From assembly GCA_037042915.1 (NCBI GenBank), contig CM073197.1, positions 1,240,001 through 1,304,000 on the forward strand: 64,000 nt of DNA, read 5' to 3'. The notes beneath the pieces are model-generated. The model ran no database searches. It worked only from the letters and a program-made list of their open reading frames with translations, and was not told the DNA's origin. Positions 1 to 11,957 of the stretch are shown piece by piece; position 1 is the first letter of the stretch, and each line of letters starts with the position of its first letter. This stretch comes from Auricularia sp. M13 (taxonomy: Eukaryota > Basidiomycota > Agaricomycetes > Auriculariales > Auriculariaceae). The position numbers were made by a program, and so were the translations under genes.

Positions 1-307
1 CTTGCGTTGCCACAGGTAGCCTACAACTGGCAATGATGCGCTGGCAGTCTGTTTCGCGGTTGCATTTGTCTGTTTCCATGCAAACCATACAAGGCCACCC
101 AAGAGGGGCATGCATATCGCGAAGGCGGTATCGGCTGGCAGATCTTGCGACGAGCGCGAGTCTTCAGAAATCAGCGCTGGGGAAGCGGTGAGCGTCGGCG
201 ACGTGCCATAAACCAGGTGTGGATTAGATTAAGTGTAGAATAAGCGGAGATGAGGCGTATGGCGATGTACAGATGGGTGTGGTGCGGGTTCCAGGTGCAG
301 GTGGTAA
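1..307. other. Left edge, no gene supported
   Basis: No reading frame here is convincing. The segment next to position 308 is probably the 3' untranslated region of the NatD gene on the minus strand. The far left could be the edge of a neighbouring gene outside the window. Confidence 0.4.
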
Positions 308-1129
308 TTAGACTATCTTGGACAGTATTTCGTAGTCGGCCGGAGCTTCTTCTTCGTCTACCCACTCGTCTTCTTCATCCCCAGTTGGGGGATATCCCAA
401 GCTTTGCTGCTGGCTGGGGGATATAGGATCTATGGTGAAACTGCATGGCGGCGGTCAATGTGGCGCGGCATCGCATTGTCGCATGTCCGTACCCGACACG
501 TTTGTAGAATGCCATAGCATCCACATTTGCTGTATAAACACACGCAGTAAGGAATAGGTTGATAGATAAGGTAGTGATGAACGTGCTTACTGAGGAAACA
601 TGTTAACATGACCTTCTTCATCTTCCAGTCCCTCCCGAGACTCTCCAAGTCGGACATGAGGGCAGCACCCAAACCGAGCTTGCGCGCCTTTCTGGACACC
701 TGCAGCTCGTAGCAGTAGACGACAGGGTCTTCGTCCCCGTCCATGTTGTCTTCCGTGTCAAAGCGAAACATGCTGAAGGCGAGCAGCTCGCGCGAGTGCA
801 AGTCGTGTACGAGGATAAAGCGCGATTCTCTGTGGAACAATTCGCGTTTCTTTTGCGGCGGGTCCCATCCAAAGGATGACGCGGTGTATCTACGCAAGAA
901 CGCGTCAGACAGGTTTAGTAGTGCAATGGTGGCAGAAGGGAGCGGACGCTTGTCTCATGTTCTCTTCGAATATTTTCCAAATTGCGGAGCGTTGCACAGA
1001 CGACAAACTGGAAGCTTTGAACGTCTCGAACGCGTATTCTTGATTCTTTATAGCTCGTGGCGAGGGCACTGAGTCTTGTAACCGTGTGGCGGAGGCCTGT
1101 GGAATGGCATTGGACGCGTCAACGGCCAA
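308..1129 (-). CDS. NAT4: N-alpha-acetyltransferase NatD (Naa40/Nat4-like)
   Basis: Acetylates the N-terminal residue of histones H2A and H4, as known for the NatD family. The model has four exons on the minus strand: 1129-948, 889-591, 529-493 and 440-308, giving about 216 residues, which suits the family. The GNAT fold is visible: the AFSMFRFD strand, the CYELQVS strand, and the acetyl-CoA loop with RKLGLGAALM (R-x-x-G-x-G). The segment KVMLTCFL follows, and the conserved AMAFYKRVGF is supplied by a 37-nt micro-exon. The tail DYEILSKIV matches the usual NatD ending. The splice phases join cleanly at each boundary, which supports the model. It is divergent from eIF3h, with about 207 bp between start codons. 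Confidence 0.88.
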
Positions 1130-1336
1130 TTTTGCAACGAATTAGAGCAGTATATAGACAGACATTCTTGGCCTCCGAAATGCGTTGCAGAGTGTCTGCC
1201 ATCGCGGGCACGGCAGTGGCTCACTCGACAGCCTGAGAGCGAGGTTGCGGAGGCAAATTCAAAGACTCGCACTCGGAGCCGGCAACTTTTTCTGCTCATC
1301 GCCGTCACCGCCGCCGGGCCAAATCTCTCGCAAAAA
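1130..1336. promoter_or_regulatory. Bidirectional promoter region of NatD and eIF3h
   Basis: The 207 bp between the two divergent start codons must hold both 5' untranslated regions and promoters. No TATA box or named element is clear. This is inference from layout only. Confidence 0.4.
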
Positions 1337-2661
1337 ATGGCGACCTCGATGGCAGCAGCGATTGCGGCATCTATGCCCGCCCCGACGCCCCAGGCAGCAC
1401 CTGCGCCTGCGCCCATAGAAATCCCAGCGTCCATGGCAAAGGTCATCGACGTGGAGGCAGAAATTCCAATCGACCACGTCCAATTGGACGGCATGGTGAG
1501 CTACAGCCATTGTGCACGGCCTGCTTGCTAACTAGCTCTGGACTGTCAGGTCGTCATGAAAATAATGAAGCACTCCCGGGACGCGATCTCAGGCATTGCG
1601 ACCGGCCTGCTGCTTGGCCTCGACCTCGACGGCACGCTCGAGGTCTCCAACTCCTTTGCGTTGCCCACGCACGGCGATGACGACGAAAAGGGCCCGCGGT
1701 CGACGTCGAGTGCGTACCGGACTACTGCTTCAAACGCACGCTAACGCAATGTCCAGCCAAGTACCAGGCAACTATGCTGCGGCAGCTCGACAGCGTGAAC
1801 GGAGACGACAACATCGTTGGCTTCTATCAATCCTCGTCTATGGGAGCGTTCTTCCACCAGTCGCTTGTGGACTTACAGACAGTGCACCAAGAGCGTCTGA
1901 GACACGGCGGCGTTGTCGTCGTACACGGTTAGCCTGCCATAGGCTCTGCATACGGATGGTCATTCTTATATGTTGATAGACTCGGCCGCTGCTGCACGCG
2001 CCAACGCCGTGTTCCGCGCCTTTCGGCTCACGCCTGCCTTTTTGGAGGCGTCGCGGAAGGACAAGTTCGGCACACAATCGTATGTAGCTCACTTTCAATG
2101 CATCGTCAGCCAGTTACTGAAGTGGGACTCAGCCTGATCAAGCACGAGCTCATCTTCTCTCGTATATTCGAAGAGATCCCCGTTACTGTCCGCAACTCAC
2201 CACTGCTGAATGCATTCATGAACACACTGACGACGCCAACACCTCAACCCACCATTTCGACACCCCCATCCGTTCTCTCTCCTCCGTTTGCGCCTTTGGA
2301 CCTGGACCCGTCGACGCTCGTAACGCGCAACCTGGAGGCCATCCTGGACACGATGGAGGCACAGAAGAACGAAGAGTCCAATGTCTCGTACGCGCACCGG
2401 CAGATTGCGCGCGAGAAGGCCAAGGCGGACGCGTACGTCGCAAAGCGCAAGGAGGAGAGCGCAATGCGTGTCGCGCAGGGCCTCGCGCCGCTCCCGGAGG
2501 AAGACGTGTCGCGTCTTTTCCGCATCCCGCCCGAGCCCAGCAGGCTCGAGGGCATGCTCTACATGGGCCAGCTCGATGCGCAGGCCAAAACTCTCGACCT
2601 CGCCGCCAGCGCCAACCTCGTCAAGATGTATGCTGCACGCGCTGGCTCTGCATCCACTTAG
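1337..2661 (+). CDS. Eukaryotic translation initiation factor 3 subunit h
   Basis: An MPN-domain scaffold subunit of the eIF3 complex, which acts on the 40S ribosome during initiation. Five exons read cleanly: 1337-1495, 1550-1709, 1757-1927, 1980-2079 and 2133-2661, giving 372 residues, close to the family length. The N-terminus is an Ala/Pro-rich leader. The MPN domain begins at IDHVQLDGMVVMKIMKHSRD and continues through LGLDLDGTLEVSNSF and VGFYQSSSMGAFFHQSLVD. There is no catalytic JAMM (HxHxnD) motif, as expected for this non-peptidase subunit. The C-terminal half has EEIPVTVRNSPLLNAFM and an acidic/basic helical stretch. The golgin gene follows in the same orientation 152 bp downstream. 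Confidence 0.9.
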
Positions 2662-2813
2662 ACTACTGTTGTAGCTGTTCCCTGGCTGTTGTGTACCTAC
2701 AATATGACTTTGTGCTGGTCGCTGCAGAATGCAATCATGAGGCCGCCGCTGCAAGCCGACACGGCCCAGTTGCACCGTCTCCGTTTCACCCGCGCTTGCT
2801 ATTCTCATAAGTA

Positions 2814-5800
2814 ATGTTCTCGAGCTTCCGCAGCACAGTGGAGGCTCTCGCGCAGGGCGTAGACCGCCCGAAGACGCCCGACCAGGGCGGTAGTCAGTCG
2901 CGGCGGTCAGGGGACCTGTTCGGCACGCCGTCACTGCTGGCGGAGAGCGCGCTCAGCAACCTCAAGAAGACGCTTGGAACGACCCATACTGCGCAGCCCA
3001 GCACGCCCAGCAGCAGCATCGGACGCTCCGCAGGACGGACGACGAGCCTGAGTCTGGAGGACCGCCTGCGCGCGAGCTTTACCGTTGGCGAGGCGTCCCG
3101 CGCGACGACGCCCGGCACGCCCGGCCGACCTGGCACGCCCTCGCAGTTGGGCAGGGACGAGCACGACGCGAGCAGCAACACCAATGCCGAACGGGACCCG
3201 CTGTCGATTGCGCTGCCCATGTCGCCCGTCAGCCGCTCCGGCTCGCCCGTAGTGGAGCTGCACGCGCGCAGGGACTCGCACGCCGGCAGCCCACAGCCCG
3301 CCCAGATGGCGTCCTATATCTCCGTGCGTGCGCTTGTCAACACGGACGACCACCCGCTCTCGCCCGTCCCGCCTGCGTCGCCTGTGCCACCGACCGCAGA
3401 GTCCAAACCTGAACCAGCGCCGTCTCCGCCTCCGCCAGCCAAGGACACCCCGCCTCCACCAGCAGCTAAGGATACATCGCCTGAGCCTGTCCCTCAACCA
3501 ACACCCCATCCGCCAGCGGTGGAACCTCCAGTCGCGGAGCTGGCGCCAGAGGAGATTGTCGAGGCGCCAAGGGAAGAGCATCCTGACGCCGGTGCTGCCA
3601 ACCCAGAGGAGGCCCCAGCTCCGTCGTCGCCGACAGAGGAAGACATTACCGCAGAACCTTCAGCAGCGCATGTAGCAGCGACGGCCGTGGTTCAAGAGCC
3701 TGCCTCTGAATCTGCTCCTGCTGTTCCTGAACCGGAGGCGCTGCCGCCGAGTCGCTGCCTCTTTCCCCACCAGCCCCTCCGTTGGAAGAGGATGTTGGAG
3801 GTACAGATGAGCATCCGCTACCGACCGCGAAGGACGAGGTCGCCGAAGTCGACGTTGAGAAGCTGCAAGCACGTCTCAAGCTCGTCGAGCAGCGTTTCTC
3901 AGGTTTGCTCGCATCTCGCATTACTCTGTTATCGTATTGAATCATTTCTTGATAGACGTCTCGACTTCGTTTAAACGCCTTCAGGCAGAAAAGCGGGCAG
4001 CAGACGGGCTCCTCAAAGAGCTTACTCCGCTGGAGAGCATTTCAGACACGGAAGGCCTTCGCGAGTACTTGCGCAATTTATCGCTCAAACTTGAGGTGTT
4101 TCCCGCTTTCACATCGGCCCACGTCATTGAGAAGCTCATGCATAGCTACAGCTGTCGATGGAGGAGATCAAGCGCCTCAACGCCGTTCATAAACGTGCGC
4201 ATTATTGCTCTCAGGTCATCTGTGCTTGCCTGACCTTCTGTCAATAGAACAAGAATTGCGGATGGAGGAGATTCGCGACACGCATAAACTGAGAGCGCTT
4301 CGCAAGTCGAGCTGGTCGACCAGTTACGCGCGCAGGTACAAGAGCGCGACGCGAAGCTCGCGGCCATCTCCTCCGAATCGCAATCCCAACACGCTGCGCT
4401 GAGTGAGGAGGTCGAGAAGGCCAAAAAGGTCGCGAAGGAGGAGGAGGAGAAGCGCACCAAGGCCATCAGCCTCCTCAAGACCGTCCGCACGAAACTCGTC
4501 AAAGCGGAGAAGGACTTGGAGGAGAAGAACAAGGAGGTGGCGAAGGAGAAGGAGGATCGCGAGCGGATGGTTGCAGAAGTGAAGAGGGTCGAGGCTGACC
4601 TTGAGCGCGTGCGGAGTGAGCGCGAGCGCGAGGTGCGGTCGTTGCGCGAGACGTTTGACAAGGAGATTGCCAATGTGCGCGAGCGCTTCGAGAGGGAGGC
4701 AGCTGCCCGTAAGGGACAGTTTGAGCTTGAGGCGATCACGACAAAGGTACGTCTCAAATTTCCTTCATGCCCGTTTATGTTTGCTCAAGCAGGCTTCCAG
4801 GCGACACACAACCAGGAATTGGCTGCGAAAAACTCGCAAATAGCCACGCTCGAGAATAGCGTGCGGTCGCTATCAACGGAGAAGAACAACCTCTTTGACC
4901 AGCTGCAACTGCGGCAAGGCGAACTAGAGTCTGCGCAATCGCACCTTGAGACGCTGCAGAGTCAGACCGGCGAGCTGCAGTACCAACTGCGCGAGGCAAA
5001 CGACCGCATCGCACTGCTCACGGACGAACTTGCTGTCGCGGGCACGCAATCCCCCGGCGGCAGCATGCCGTCCGAGGACGTGGCGCGCTTCCTGCGCGAG
5101 GCGGAGGGCAAGTACGAGGCGCGGCTGAGCGACCTGCGCGAGCGCATGCGCGCCATTGAGCGCGAGCGCAACGAGTCCGAGGAGGAGTGGGCACGCAACC
5201 TCAACGAGCGCGGTCGGGAGATCGAGCGCCTTAGACGGCTCGTTGGGGAGAAGGATGGCGAGTATGAGGAGAGCGTGCGCGGGATGAAAGAGCGCGAGAC
5301 GAAGATCGCAGAGCTCGAGGCTATCAATGACGGCCTGCGGCGGGATATGGATGGCCTGCGCGCGGAGGTGTTCAAAGTTCGCGAGCAATTAGAGGCGCGG
5401 GGCGAAGTTGAGGTATGTGAGTCAGGATGAGTTTAGCTCCCAGGCTGAGCAAGTTTCGCAGGAGTCTTTGAGGCAAGAGATCACCGAGCTCCAGTCTCGC
5501 ATAGATGCGATGGCCGAACAAGCAGATGACTTGCGAAGCAAAGAATCGCAACTACGCGCGACCAACAAGGTCCGTTTACTTTCTTTATGGGCGGCAGCCA
5601 TGTATTCATTAGCTCTTGCAGACATTGCGCGATGAGCTGCGTAAAGTTCAACAGTCTGCTGCTTTGCTCGAACGCCAGCGCAATCCCGGTGTTGGGTACT
5701 GGAGCGGCAAAGGCCAACCAAACGGTGCCGCGGGCAATGGTGCTGACTCGCCCGTGAAGCATCGTGCTTCCGAGAGCAGTGAAGTACTTTCACAGCCAGG

Positions 5801-6044
5801 CTCTCCGCGAGCTAGCTCTCCCGCGGTCAGCCAGCGCAGCGAAGAGGACGTGAACCTCGAGTACCTACGCAATGTCATATTGCAATTCTTAGAACACAAG
5901 GAGATGCGGGTGCGTGTTCACAACCATTTGCAGCACTGCGTCTACTTACTCCTGTCTTTGGTGTAGCCCAACCTCGTTCGCGTGCTATCAACCATTCTTA
6001 GATTTACACCGCAAGAGACACGGCGCTTAATCGCAAAAGTGTAA
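2814..6044 (+). CDS. GRIP-domain golgin (Imh1-like)
   Basis: A long coiled-coil protein expected to tether vesicles at the trans-Golgi; the C-terminal GRIP domain normally binds Arl1-GTP. The first 300 or so residues are Ser/Pro/Thr-rich and disordered. From about 3840 to 5650 the translation is almost continuous heptad coiled coil rich in E, K, R and Q. The GRIP domain is split by an intron: EYLRNVILQFLEHKEM, then NLVRVLSTILRFTPQETRR near the stop at 6042-6044. Several introns are clear, for example 3901-3955, 4747-4792 and 5910-5966 (approximate). In two places (near 3670-3750 and near 4290-4320) the frame changes without an obvious canonical intron, so the exact protein is uncertain there. 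Family assignment rests on the GRIP motif. Confidence 0.82.
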
Positions 6045-6464
6045 TCTGCTGCATCGTGCCCATTCAACTATTGCCACCGTAGGCTGGAATACCATTTTGC
6101 ATTGCCATCAGGCCCTCCAGTGTTCCCTCGCGCGTCGTTTCTTGTTCATATTCATGATAGAGCAGTCCAACAACCCAACAATGTATGACAGGAACCTTAT
6201 GATCGGTCGGAAATCCGGTAGCCCTTGGACCCAAAAACTGCGACCACGATGATGTATGGTAGAAATGTCAGCCGGTCCTCCTGCGCATGTTGTCTCTACC
6301 GGTCTGCCTCGAAATCTACTCATCGCTTCAGGAGATATTTCAGCATGCAATCACGTCAATTGAATGTGCTGAGGAGGCCCAGGCGCTGAGGCGGGGATGT
6401 AAGGATACAAAATGAGAGTTCGAGGATGTAAAAAAAGGGAAACAAAGCGTCAGTAAACTGTCCA
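6045..6464. other. Convergent intergenic region
   Basis: Lies between the ends of the golgin (+) and the kinase (-) and probably holds both 3' untranslated regions. No coding signal is convincing. Confidence 0.5.
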
Positions 6465-9400
6465 CTAGAGGCTGGTCGGAACCGCCTGATCTACTCGGAA
6501 GCGCAAGCGAGCGAGGAGCACCGTATCCCACTGGTCAGCGTCGCGTGGGATGGGGTCCTTCAGCGAAACGCGGTTGGTCGACACTGGGGTGGTGTGGTCA
6601 TCTGGGTACGACGGTCCGGTGGGAGGCGACTTCTTGTCTGGCACCTCCTCGACGAACGTCGCCCACGGTCGCCCAGGCTTCCTCTCCGACTCGGGACTGA
6701 TCTGCAGATGCACAACAGCTCCGGGCGAGTTGTGACTGACAAACATTGCCCAGTCCGAAGCATCGAGAGCTCCGATGACTATAAATCAATGAGCTCGAGA
6801 CCAAGATTTTGTGACAAGCCAGAAGACGCACCGAAGCAGACGTCTTCTCGCTGGATCCGGTGCACTCGGCCGTGCTCTTCCATGATCGCACCGATGTTGG
6901 CTGTGAACCACTCCCGTGCGGCGTCGACCTCCTCCATGTAGCGATATACGCTCATCTCGGTGAAGAGGAAAGCCTCCTTGCGCCCGGCATGCAAGTTGAA
7001 CTTTGGCCCATGCGGGATCTGGCTGTTCATGAACGAGATTCCCGAAAGAAAGCTCCAGGCCCGCGGACGACCTGGAGGCCTCTCGCGGTCATCTCTTGTC
7101 TGCCTCGCAATGTTTGGAATGCGGCCGTAGTTTTGCAGAGCGGGGAACGAGCGCGAACCGTTGTGCGCGTGCTGTGCGGGATTGAAGGCGTTCAGCAGCG
7201 CGACGAATGTGCCACGGTTCTTGTCGATGTACCCGACGTCCCCGATTTGCACTTTGTCGGTACCCACAACGGCAACTTTACTGCAAGGAGGTGAGACCAC
7301 CAGGGACATAAATCAGAAAATGTGCTTACGGGACGGATGGTAGTTGTGCAGAAGTCGCAGTCTGTACCGCCGCTCGTCACGCCGGAAGCGAGCACCCGCA
7401 TCTTCGGGGAGAGGTGACTGAGGGCTGTACCAATCCTCAGATTCGGTTGTCTCGTGAGTTTCAGTTGATGTCGAGAACGTCCGTATCGAATGGCCGTCAG
7501 AGCTCTCGACGTCCGATGGGCGACGGACCGAGAGCGCCGAGTAATAAGAGTCGCTGCTGACGCTCCCACTTTGCACCCCTTCCAGCGCTAGACCTTGTAT
7601 CAGTTTATACGATGATCGGGAAAAGAAAACAATGTGACTCACTGTTCGAAACTGGTGGGATGGGAATGGGCTGCAATGGGGGCGACATTATTGCCGGCGA
7701 TTGGTGGGCAGCCGTAGGAGTCTTGGGCGGATCGGCGAAATTTACACTCTCCGAACCAGAGGGCAAGCCACGAAGCTTGTTGAACTCGATAGCAATGGTT
7801 GTAAATGCTGGTCGACGACGAGCATCACGAGCCCACCAGAGGCGGATGTGTCTTTGGAGCAGATGTGCGTCATCCGTATCAGGAAGGGCTGGACGTTTGT
7901 CGAGGTCTACAATCCAAGTATTGAGGATGCGTGCAATCGACGGGTCAAAGAGCACGTACTGATGACCAGGTTGCGGACGTTGTTATCGTTGAGGATGCCC
8001 CAAGGTACTTGCCCGCAGGTCATCACCTGGCACTCTTAGTGAACATCGTATGTGTGGCGCGACGAACATACCTCCACGCAACATATGGCAAAAGAATAAA
8101 CGTCGGCCTCGGCAGTGAGCACGCCGTCGCCGTCCATGAGCTCGGGAGATAGCCAGCGCAACGTGCCATCTGATACATGAGCAGGCATAGACGTCCCCGT
8201 ATGCAATGGAACTCACGAGGCGGTGTCTTGCCCGTCAACCGCAAGACTTCGCTTCTGACCTCGGACTGGCCGAAATCCGCGATGACACAGCGGAAGTGGT
8301 CGTCGACCAGAACGTTGGCAGCCTTCAAGTCCCCGTGAAGCACTAAGTCCAGGTCAGCTATGTGCATGAATCCAGGGCTTCTAAATGCCCCACCGTGTCG
8401 AGAGTGAAGGTAGACCATGCCCAGCACGATCTCGTGCATGATGCGCATACGCTCCGTGGCCGGTGGATGTACACGATGCAGGTACCCGGGCAGAGCCCCG
8501 TTCGCCATGTATGGCGAAACGAAGAAGTACGGAGCTCCACTGTCAGGGGATGAAGCACCCCATAGAGGCAGAACGTGCGTGTGCTTGAGCATGCGCCTAC
8601 CGAATACAGCGTCAACACAGAACACGAGAAGACGATACACAATGCGTACCATATCTCAATCTCTCGCTTGAACGCGTCTTGCGGGGTCACAGGCGAGAGG
8701 ATCTTGATAGCGACGGCAGAATTGCGCCACGTTCCTCTGGGACAGCAACTCAACGCCCGCTCCAATGAGGAAGCGGAGATGAAGACGAACCTGTAGACCT
8801 CGGCAAAGCTGCCCAGACCAATACGATCCTCGCGGTCCAGTTCGTACTTTGTGACCGTGTACGTAGGAACAGCGCGATAATCGCTAAGTCTTGCGAGAGC
8901 GTCGATTCCATATTCGAGGAACTCGCGGTGAAACTCGCGGTCTTCGTCCATGGGATGTGATGACGACATGCTCTCGAGCGCACGGCGCATTGCCCACTGT
9001 GCCTCCGGGAGTTCGTGAACAGGAACTTGGAGAAGAGTGAAGAGCGCCGCGTCTGTGCCGCGGGACAGAGCTTCGCGAATACGTGCATCCATGTCCGCAC
9101 GATCGAGGGCGGCATCTGCGTGTGCACGAGCAACATCGGCGATGACGCGGGAGGGTGGACCGCCTGGGCGTGCTGCTCGTGGAGTAGGCGGGGAGGGGGA
9201 GAGGGTTACGGATGAAGAAGAAAGTGGGGATAAAAGTCCGAGAGAAGAATTTAAAGTGCTCTCCACTCTCAGGATGCGTTGCAATGTACGTGTTGAGATT
9301 GACAACTGTTGACCTGTCAGTATTTCGCCCACATTGGAACTATGTGGACGGACGCGATAATTGTCCATTGCAGATTCCAACGCGTGCTCGCAGTGTTCGA

Positions 9401-10104
9401 TCTTGCGGACATCCTCGTCGCGTTTCAGGTAACGCTTCAAGAAAGGACGTTGGGCTTGTTTCTGAACGACTCGCAAAACACGCTGAAAAGCTCTGCAAAA
9501 CGGGATGAGCAAGGGAAAATATCACGCTCTCTGATACATACTCGTGCAGTGCCACCAGTGGTTCGTTGAGGACCTCGAGAACATCCTGACCGGCTGCGTC
9601 GACATCTGCCCGAACGTACCAAAGCGTGTCGGCGGCTGATCTGGTTAGTCGAAGGCAGGCAAGACGATTAGACTGAAGCAGAAACGTCAGCGATCGGGGA
9701 GCTCAGATAGGGGTAGAACGCGTACCTCGACGCCTTGCACGGTATCCCAGATGAGCAACAGGATGCCAGCCAACTTGGCCACTCCGGGGACAGGCACATA
9801 TTCGAGCGCGTCGACGGCCACGGCAAGACCCTCGTGGGCGATGTCGGCGACGAGCTTGGCGGTTGCTCGCAAGACTGCGGTCTTGGTCTCTGCGAGCGCG
9901 TCTGACGGGCGTGTCAGGACCCGGCCACATCCCAAAGCGGGTGAACTGCCTGGGCGCACCTGATTGCTCGAGAGGGACAGTGCGCTGACGCCTAGGCGGA
10001 TCCGCCCATGGACGCGGAGTCGCCGCGCGCGGTGGCCACCAGTTGGCAGACGGTTCAAGAGCCTCGTTGGTTGACGTCGGCCCGTCGCTCATACAGCGCA
10101 CCAA
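6465..10104 (-). CDS. TKL-like protein kinase with MLKL-type N-terminal bundle and C-terminal fungal domain
   Basis: Multi-exon gene on the minus strand. After a disordered start (exon 10104-9960), the segment from 9901 to about 9350 reads as a helical bundle: VAVDALEYVPVPGVAKLAG, ending in LKRDEDVRKIEHCEHALES. This layout is that of the MLKL/fungal four-helix N-terminal domain. The kinase follows: glycine loop GLGSFAEVYR, lysine strand SAVAIKIL, helix C FKREIEIW, catalytic loop LHGDLKAANVL (HGD instead of HRD), ADFGQS, and a C-lobe end LWWARDARRRPAF near 7830. Next come a Ser/Pro-rich linker and a separate domain from about 7400 to 6465 with GDVGYIDKNRGTFVALLNAF, EMSVYRYMEEVDAAREWF and WDTVLLARLRF. 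I know that last domain only as an uncharacterised basidiomycete type. Exon ends beyond the first few are approximate, and a split into two genes near 7640 cannot be excluded. Confidence 0.72.
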
Positions 10105-11105
10105 TCCGTGACCTGGTCGCTGATCAGGAGAGCAAGGCGGCCCCCTTCGCGGGATGGACGCTCTTTATACGACGGATCTGAGCGCGGCGGAAGAGCTACG
10201 GTACTCTGTACGTGACTATGTCATCAATCCCTGCCTGGCTGTAATAGGGGAGCAGCCACGCGACTGACCTCGCACCCGACACTACCAAACGCGGCCTGCT
10301 GCGACCCGGGAACCCGCCTGCGCTGAGAGAACAAAAACGGGGAGCGTCGGATGTCCAAATCGAGCTCGTTGTCATGTGCGATGCCGCGAAGCTGATGTGG
10401 CGGTTCCACCTCGAATGCACGACGGTCGACGCCGGCTCATCGAACGAATCCCCGCCGCCGCCCCTATAATCATACATAGCCGGGGAATTAGGGACCCTTC
10501 CCGGCGTATGAGTCGCAAAAGGGCCATTATGCCCAGCCTCCCAAGTGCACATGTTTGACTCTCACCCACCAGAAGCCTCGGTTGAACGCCGCTCAGCGCA
10601 TAAACTTGTAGAGAGCACCCTAACTGGGGATCCGCCATTGTGGCGATCCGATCCCGTGGTTAGCACCATGTAAATCCAGGTTGCCGAAGACGCCGGCGGC
10701 GGCGATGCACAGGCAAAGCCGACGTCATGCTATATGGAAAATCTGCTGCAGGGATGTGCAGCAAGGCTCTGCGTCGTGTACCGGTGGTGTAGTGTGGTAC
10801 AGGAGTGAAAGCGCTCACCCTCAATTCCATCCTTCCGAGACGTCGAGGTGAGATGCCGCGGATCGTCGCGAGCCTCGGTCAACGACATCCGGAGTGTACA
10901 CCGGGTATCTCCACGGGAACCATTATATAACCCGCGAGTCAAAGTCATGTGGGAAGAGACTTTCCACGGAGAAGCAGGGAAATGTTTCTTCGTGAACTGT
11001 ATTGACACACATTCAATATCGTGGCCTGACAGGATTGATGAAATCCTCGAGGCAATTGATAAAGCTCGAAAGCATAGATGCACATAAATTAGCGCCTTTC
11101 TCCAT
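10105..11105. other. Intergenic region, no gene supported
   Basis: Short frames exist on both strands but none shows a domain, a sensible splice pattern or a clear start. It contains the kinase promoter on the left and the tRNA upstream region on the right. Confidence 0.5.
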
Positions 11106-11178
11106 GGGCGTATAGCGCAGTTGGTAGCGCGCCTGTTTAGCATACAGGAGGTCTCCGGTTCAAATCCGGATTCGTCCA
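11106..11178 (+). tRNA. tRNA-Ala (anticodon AGC)
   Basis: A 73-nt cloverleaf reads directly: acceptor GGGCGTA, D arm with AGTTGGTA loop, anticodon stem CCTGT/ACAGG with loop TTAGCAT (anticodon AGC), T arm TCCGG-TTCAAAT-CCGGA, and discriminator A. There is no intron. The acceptor has one T-T mismatch and one G-T pair. The same sequence occurs inverted at 24087-24159. Confidence 0.95.
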
Positions 11179-11957
11179 CAGCCTTTTAGTTGTAATTGGT
11201 ATTGAGAGTCCCCAGATTCTTGTCGAAGTCTGCAAATCGCAGCTATCGCTTTTAACGATTTCATGTGTATGGGGCCTTCTCCATGTGCGTGTCAATGTGT
11301 CTGCCTTTTGATATACATAAATATCTCATTGAGAGGGCTGCAATGGAGGCTCTCAATGATTTTGGCTCGTCGGGAACACTGTATCAAGTCCAAATTCCAT
11401 GTGCATTGTGGGTGTCCGGATAACCATGGGAGCCCACGTGAAGCTTACAGGACGACAAGTACTGTATAAGAGATATGAAACAGACGCTCGATGTGATCAG
11501 TAGTACTGCTAGCGCACAATACACGTAGTAAGAACGCCAGCGAGTCTATAACCTCCAAATAGAGTACGTAGGGATCTCTCAGAGCGCTCTGTGTCTTATT
11601 TCACTGTATGAGGTAGGTGATAGCATCTACCGAGAGATCTCGTCCTTCAAGTTACAGCAACGCATTGGCAACGCACAGTGAATCAGATCGCTGCAGTCGA
11701 CGATCGCAACGCAGCGCGCAGACGGCGTCTGTTCAGGCTGAGCGAGGCGGTTCTATCGGTTAAAGACATGAAGGTGCAGTGCCACGTCCGCCCTGCGAAT
11801 GCATGGCTTGTGAATCTCAGGTCTAAGGTAATTCTGGCGGAGACTCAAGGTCACGTGCGCCGATCACTTTGGGGGTCTGCAGCGCGAAACGAGATTTCGG
11901 CGCCTCCCCCCCGGAAGCTTCCGACTACTGTCCTTGACCTCCGCCCACGACCATCTC
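11179..11957. other. Intergenic region upstream of Tra1
   Basis: No coding signal is supported. The right part should contain the Tra1 promoter and 5' untranslated region. Confidence 0.5.

Noticed and set aside
10730-11179. Minus-strand 149-codon frame starting MDESGFEPETSCMLN
   Set aside because: Its start is the antisense reading of the tRNA-Ala gene; this peptide is a known false ORF pattern from tRNA antisense strands.
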